From Hofstenia miamia (lineage: Eukaryota; Xenacoelomorpha; Acoela): a stretch of 64,000 nt of DNA. The notes under the pieces are model-generated. The model was not told the origin of the DNA. It saw only the letters and a list, made by a program, of their open reading frames with translations, and made no database searches. The stretch lies in NCBI GenBank assembly GCA_004352715.1, contig SCFE01000101.1, forward strand, positions 1,554,013 to 1,618,012. The letters run 5' to 3'. Shown one piece after another: positions 59,366-64,000 of this stretch; position 1 is the stretch's first letter, and each line of letters opens with the position of its first letter. Made by a program: the position numbers and the translations under genes.

Positions 59366-60206
59366 GTGCCCCAATGTTGGCGAAAGATCCGGTAAGTTAT
59401 TCCATCAGGTCCTGAAGATGTACGTTTACAAGTTCGCATTAGATATGAAACAACATTCAGAGGGATTTCTGGTACTTCAAGCGCATCTAATTGTAATTGG
59501 GGAAAACATGGTGATTGTTCTGAGTCTGATTTCTGCTTTGACCGTTCACATAACTGCTGATTCAGCAGGTTAGGATCAAAAGAAGAATGATCTATTCTTG
59601 ATGAACAGTACTTCGGATGCGTAAATCGTTGATTTGGAAATCGAATAATGGGATTTAGAAGAATTCCAAGGTGATCTGTTGGGAAACTAGGTGACATTGT
59701 TATTGCAAAATTTCTTAGGTGTGGGGCGTTTGTGAGTACTACATCAAGTGAAGATATCCCTCTTGCAGGACAATGATCAAGTTTAATAAAACCATTGGTT
59801 AAAATATCACTAATGTTGAGATTGTTAAAATCTCCTGTAATGGTAAGAATTGCAGTTGGATATTTATTTTGCATAGTATGTGCAGAGGCATTGAGGTACT
59901 GATTTGTATTGTTGCTGGAAGAGGGGATGTTAGCTTACGTTAATAATGTGCTTGCATACTTCATTGCAATCCACTCAAATCCATATAGATTCACAACTTA
60001 GCGACGATTCCATAATATATGCATTGAATTCCGATTTAACATAGGCAAGAACACCACCTCCACCATGCAACTTATCACAAATTCTTCGTCTGCAATTGCA
60101 TACAATACAATCACTATGCAATAAACTATAACCATTAATGGACACATAACTACTTGGTATGCATTCTTTAAGATGAGTTACAGTAACCAAGCAAGCATCT
60201 ATAGTA
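59366..60206 (-). pseudogene. LINE ORF2: endonuclease and RT start
   Basis: Minus strand. Endonuclease pieces: ACLVTVTHLKECIPSSY and INGYSLLHSD with GGGGVLAYVKS (60206-59975), then ITGDFNNLN (the GDFN metal-binding motif), ISSLDVVLTNAP and PTDHLGI (the catalytic SDH-equivalent, 59874-59650). RT begins with SSGPDGITYRIFRQ at about 59400 and is cut by the (TTC)n end of the plus-strand element. A stop region lies between the first two pieces. It nicks target DNA and primes reverse transcription in the intact family. Confidence 0.82.
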
Positions 60207-61659
60207 TTGGAAAAAAGAATTCGGCCACCCATGATTTGTCATAAATATTTCTAAGAAATGGACGCCAAGAATGTCATAGTTATTTTTTAATTAGATTTGG
60301 GGTTGTAGAAAGAGGAAATCACCAATGTTGAGACATAATTATCACTGTTTACTTTAAATCCCAAAGAGAAATGCTACAATGCTTGTAGTTAGCTAATCTT
60401 TTCTTGAAAAAATGTATTCGGCCACTTCAGGCTAAATCAGAGAATCTGTAAAAATTTCATTAGTTGAAGCTTTTTCAATCTATATATATTAAAAATGTCT
60501 AATAATAGTCTTTCTTCGCCATATATGATGCCCTGTTACATACCTCTTTCCATCCACGAGTTGATTATCTCCAAACATTTGGAAGGGATGATTCAACGTA
60601 ATATAGCCCGACTTGTAGAGCGACCTCGAAGTACTGTCGGGGATATCATCAGACGTTTCACTTCTGAAAACATCATTACCCCAAGCCAAAGTCCGGAAGA
60701 CCAAAGAAGACCTCCAAAATCTCCCAATCAGCTCTTATGTGCCTTTCAAAGGGAAATCCCACGAAGAATTAAGAGGAATTTTGCAAAGAATGGGCTAATG
60801 CACACCTCGTGACAGCAAGAACTGTGCGAAACATCCTAAAGAAGTACTCAATTGGGACTTTCGTGGAACCCAGAAAGACATTCTTAACCTCAAAGCAAAG
60901 ATTACGCCCTGTGAGGTGGACCAATTTAATGAAAGACAATTCATCTGAACATTGGTCTAATGTTATATTTTCAAATGAGTCAAGATTTGAGCTATACTCA
61001 TCAAAAAGAATGTTGATTATGAGGCCAACTGGTCAGAAGTTCTGATTCTTGCCTCAGTTACTCGAGGGGGGGGAGGGCAATGATTTATGGTGGGAAGTCT
61101 GTAATGGTATGGGATGCAATATAGAAGTTTGGCTTTCACAAGAATGTTCACATCACTGGTACACTCCTAAGCTCTTAATATGCTTGGATTCAAGAAAAAA
61201 AAACTCTTGCCACTCCTTACAAGTGATCAATATATCAGCAGGATGGTGCTCCATGTCATACCTCAATAGAAATGAAAAATTCCCTCCCCAATAACGGATA
61301 ATTGCTAACTGGCCTGGCCAATCTATAAGATCTTAACACTATCGAAAATATGTGGAAGGAGGTCAAATATCGAAATGGACTGCATACTATTCACACTGAA
61401 GATGAGCTGTGGAGCGCAATAAAGAAAAATTGTATTCAATTCCCAACAGCTTTATTAAAAGACTTTTTGCTTCTATCCCTGATCGTTTTGAAGCTGTTAT
61501 TCGCTCAAAGGGACATCCTACAAAATATTAAAAAAGACAATTTTGTTGGTAAATGCTTGTATGCATCAATAATTAATTTTTGCTTATTTTGAATTTAATT
61601 TTTTTCGGGTTTACTGATTTGTTAAGATTTTTTTCAGAAGGCCGAATACATTTTTCCAA
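60207..61659 (+). mobile_element. Tc1/mariner element with TA target duplication
   Basis: Inverted ends TTGGAAAAAAGAATTCGGCC (left) and TTGGAAAAATGTATTCGGCC (right, inverted), each flanked by TA (60205-60206 and 61660-61661). A further copy of the end sequence, ttgaaaaaatgtattcggcc, lies inside at 60404-60423, as in IR/DR-type Tc1 elements. It encodes a dead transposase and interrupts the endonuclease start of the minus-strand LINE. Confidence 0.87.
60495..61540 (+). pseudogene. Tc1-like transposase
   Basis: Cuts and pastes DNA at TA sites. N-terminal paired-like helix-turn-helix domain: LEGMIQRNIARLVERPRSTV followed by DIIRRF (60495-60700). Then TARTVRNILKKYSIG and RRP..(W) spacing, and VIFSNESRFELY, where the first catalytic Asp of SDESRFEL is Asn. 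FQQDGAPCHTS-like and LNTIENMWKEVK (third acidic region) follow in shifted frames to 61540. Stops at about 60811 and 61043 and at least two frameshifts; non-functional. Confidence 0.88.
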
Positions 61660-61661
61660 TA

Positions 61662-61879
61662 CAAGTTTTCTAATTTTGATTAAAAATTAATAGCCAATTG
61701 TTATACTACATATTTTATGGTATGCAGTCATACATACATATTTCCAGTACTGTATGTCTAAATTGATTAGATCGTCTGCTAAAGCAGATGAAGTTCATTT
61801 TTCTTAAATTAGCAATATACTTTTTGATTGACCTCGAATTTAACAATAAAATCCGAGGGTACATGCATTTACGGTCTAG
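61662..61879 (-). other. LINE region between ORF1 and endonuclease
   Basis: Probable ORF1-ORF2 junction and degraded endonuclease N-terminus of the minus-strand LINE; no motif is readable. Confidence 0.35.
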
Positions 61880-62910
61880 TCATGCAAATTGAGGTTCAGA
61901 ATTACACCAGTCGATATATTTCACTTCAACTAAACGACGTGGACACTTTGCATCAAAAGAGCTGTGATTTTGTGCGCCAGATTCAGAACAATTGACACAA
62001 TTATACTTGCTTGTGTTTGTTATTCTTGAAAGGACACAATTTAGATTCGTGGTTTTCTGCACAATATCCACATTTTAGAATTGATATACATTTTGGCTTT
62101 GAATGTCTATAATAATGGCAAGTTGTGCACATTCTTGGCTTAATTACATCAGCTATATGACATACCTGGTTGTAAAAAGAAACATAACCTTGGTTCATTA
62201 TTATTGATTTAGGTTTAACAGTAATATGCACAACAGCAACATGGTCGCCAGATTTTACCTTATGAGAGTATAATAAGTTAATATCTTCTGCTGTCATATC
62301 TATGTTTTTATTGCTTTTAATAAGATCATTCACGAACGATTCATAGTTCAATGTTCCATAGGCAGACGAAATATTCGAAATAGATATGGTATGTTTCAAT
62401 AATGTTGGAACCCTGGAAGCGTATCCCAAGTCATTTAATGTGTTAACAACATTATTGGTGTTGCCATCGTCTAGAAACTTGAGAACAGCTTTTCCTGATT
62501 TAGTACCATGCGCATCATACAAAGAAGGTGAATTGGAAGAATGTTTTCCAAGCAAGTTACTTTTAAGTGAATGCATTTGGTTTTTAGTAAATGCATCATC
62601 CTTTAATCGATGATTACATTTTGTAATTTTGGCTTAACTTTCTTGGATATTAGGGTATCGTTCTTCACGAAGTGAGCAAAGGATGACTTAGTATTATTAG
62701 AACCATGAATGGTTGAGGGGCATTTATAGTTTGATCTTTTCTACGCGAAGTTAGCAGTTCAACTATACTCATAGATTTACATTCTGAAATTTTAGCAAGC
62801 AAATCGTCCTTTGTATCAATTTTCATTGAAGATTTCTTTCTGTAACTTTCATTGATAACATTAGAAATGTCGTCCAATATTTCTGGGATTTTCATGTTGG
62901 AAATAAACAA
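61880..62910 (-). pseudogene. LINE ORF1 (gag-like, zinc knuckles)
   Basis: Nucleic-acid-binding ORF1 of a jockey-type LINE. The main frame 62576-62001 has a Gag-like central domain (GKAVLKFLDDGNTNNVV...LNDLGYASRV) and then three CCHC-type knuckles: CTTCHYYRHSKPKC, CGYCAENHESKLC, and in the next frame CVNCSESG...H...C (62071-61880). The N-terminal part is 62910-62665. A stop near 62577-62640 and a frameshift between the second and third knuckles inactivate it. It is upstream of the endonuclease on the same strand. Confidence 0.8.
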
Positions 62911-63430
62911 AGTGTAGAGTTTGAGTTTTAGGAGGTAAGAGTGAATATATGAGTAAGGGAGATTACACAGTGAAATCCAAGTATTCCAAATTCGCTGTTA
63001 ACGAATGCAAAGTTCACTTAAAATATTATGTTGAATCCAATGTAAAGCTTAAAAAGGAAATGCAATAGCATAAAAATTTACATTTATTATTACCGGTATT
63101 CTATATTATATATTTGGTTGGTAGTTTTTGTATCTTTTTGCAAATACATTGCTTTGACTCATATTGTTATTATTATTATTATTATTGCCTTCTTTTAAAT
63201 TTGATTATTTTTATTTTTAGATTTGTTGTAACACATTCTTATTCTCGCAAATTCAGTCATTCCACAATTTAATGGTGGTAACAGCATCTGCTGTTCTAAC
63301 GTAATTTTGAAGAAATGTGATAAATATAACACCGGCTCTTCTACCCCACAAGAATGCGTCATATGATCCACCAAATACTAAAAACGTGATAAACCAACAC
63401 AGAACATATTAGCAGGTGAAATTATTAACC
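62911..63430. other. 5' flank of the minus-strand LINE
   Basis: A short (TTA)n run at about 63163-63186; nothing else recognised. Confidence 0.4.
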
Positions 63431-63965
63431 TTTTGAGAGCAAGCGCCCTCTGGTGGGGAGAATTATTAAACAGAGTTACATTAAATAATATTTTTTCGGA
63501 ATGGTTACTGCTTTGCAATTGAGTGCCGCAAGGAATGATTCTCTCGGATTTCTTCTTTTTAGTACTTATGTAAATTATATGCATTCTGTAACTAATAGCA
63601 ATTTAATCCAATATGCCGATGATATCTGCATTTTGAGCGATAATTCATCAATGCACCTAGCCGTGGAATCCATAGAATTGAATTGTACCGAATTGTCAAA
63701 ATATTTATGTATGCACAATTTGAATATTAATGAAGCTAACAGAATTTTGTATTTTACAGATAAATAAAAGCAATTACAATGTTTCTAAAGTGACTTTAAA
63801 TGTAAATAATATTAATGTTCCTATTGTAGACACTTTCAAATAACCATTTTCTCCTATTGACTCAAAGTTAAAGTTCAATCCTCACATCAATTTAATATTT
63901 GGAAAATTTGCTATAGGTATAAAAAGTGTGACACTACACCATTTCCAGGTGACATTTAGAAATCA
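63431..63965 (+). pseudogene. non-LTR reverse transcriptase fragment
   Basis: Plus strand: VPQGMIL in one frame joins LGFLLFSTYVNYMHSV in the next, then NLIQYADDICILSD with an intact YADD box, then LNINEANRILYFT. This is the palm region of a jockey/CR1-type LINE. Later readings (DTFK..., FNPHIN) continue to the window end. 5'-truncated and frameshifted. Confidence 0.82.
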
Positions 63966-64000
63966 TCAACTTACATTTAGATTTAATCATTTTACAATTA

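Noticed and set aside
59071-59874. Long poly-Glu, poly-Arg and poly-Leu frames across the TTC run
   Set aside because: They are produced by the trinucleotide repeat and the N gap, not by genes.
1-64000. CRISPR arrays, tRNA or rRNA genes, bacterial operons
   Set aside because: No regularly spaced repeat array or recognisable structural RNA was seen; the gene structure is eukaryotic.

Overview
The window reads as AT-rich nuclear DNA of an invertebrate animal. It holds one recognisable host gene and several layers of decayed transposable elements. Evidence for a eukaryote is spliced GT-AG exons, LTR and non-LTR retrotransposons, hAT and Tc1/mariner elements and microsatellites. Three of the host gene's four introns are only 42-48 bp, which suits a small-intron invertebrate such as a nematode or arthropod, but the species cannot be named from sequence alone. 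Many N runs (two of exactly 1000, plus single Ns flanked by repeated sequence) show a draft assembly with unmerged contig ends.

Layout. 1-3.1 kb: AT-rich dispersed repeat. 3.2-5.1 kb: internally deleted Ty3/gypsy copy (family 2, + strand) with a 352-bp hAT-type MITE nested in it. 5.6-5.9 kb: (TA)n. 7.2-10.15 kb (- strand) and 10.17-25.4 kb (+ strand): two head-to-head partial copies of a second Ty3/gypsy family (family 1), each with integrase, a third ORF and an LTR. The right copy is interrupted at 14.88-22.83 kb by a Polinton-like element with TIRs over 340 bp and a perfect 6-bp target duplication. 25.4-25.6 kb: non-LTR RT fragment. 25.9-37.55 kb (- strand): complete but mutated family-2 Ty3/gypsy element with both LTRs, PBS, PPT, gag, protease, RT, RNase H, integrase and a third ORF of about 3 kb. 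37.7-41 kb: non-LTR ORF1-like relic, two MITEs and a hAT-like transposase relic. 41.7-46.5 kb: M17 leucyl aminopeptidase gene (+). 47.2-48.9 kb: a 721-bp assembly duplication and an RT C-terminal relic. 50-51.6 kb: foldback element and a GC-rich island between 144-bp direct repeats. 51.66-54.5 kb: non-LTR RT split by a hAT-like element. 56.5-62.9 kb: a minus-strand non-LTR element (ORF1, EN, RT) broken by a plus-strand non-LTR element with a (TTC)n tail and by a Tc1-like element. 63.4-64 kb: a further RT fragment.

Most notable points: (1) a long third ORF lies downstream of integrase in two clearly diverged Ty3/gypsy families and aligns between them over most of its length, with no signal peptide, membrane span or other envelope hallmark that I can see; (2) a Polinton-like insertion whose empty site is present in the same window. 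All similarities were judged by eye; no alignment or database search was run.
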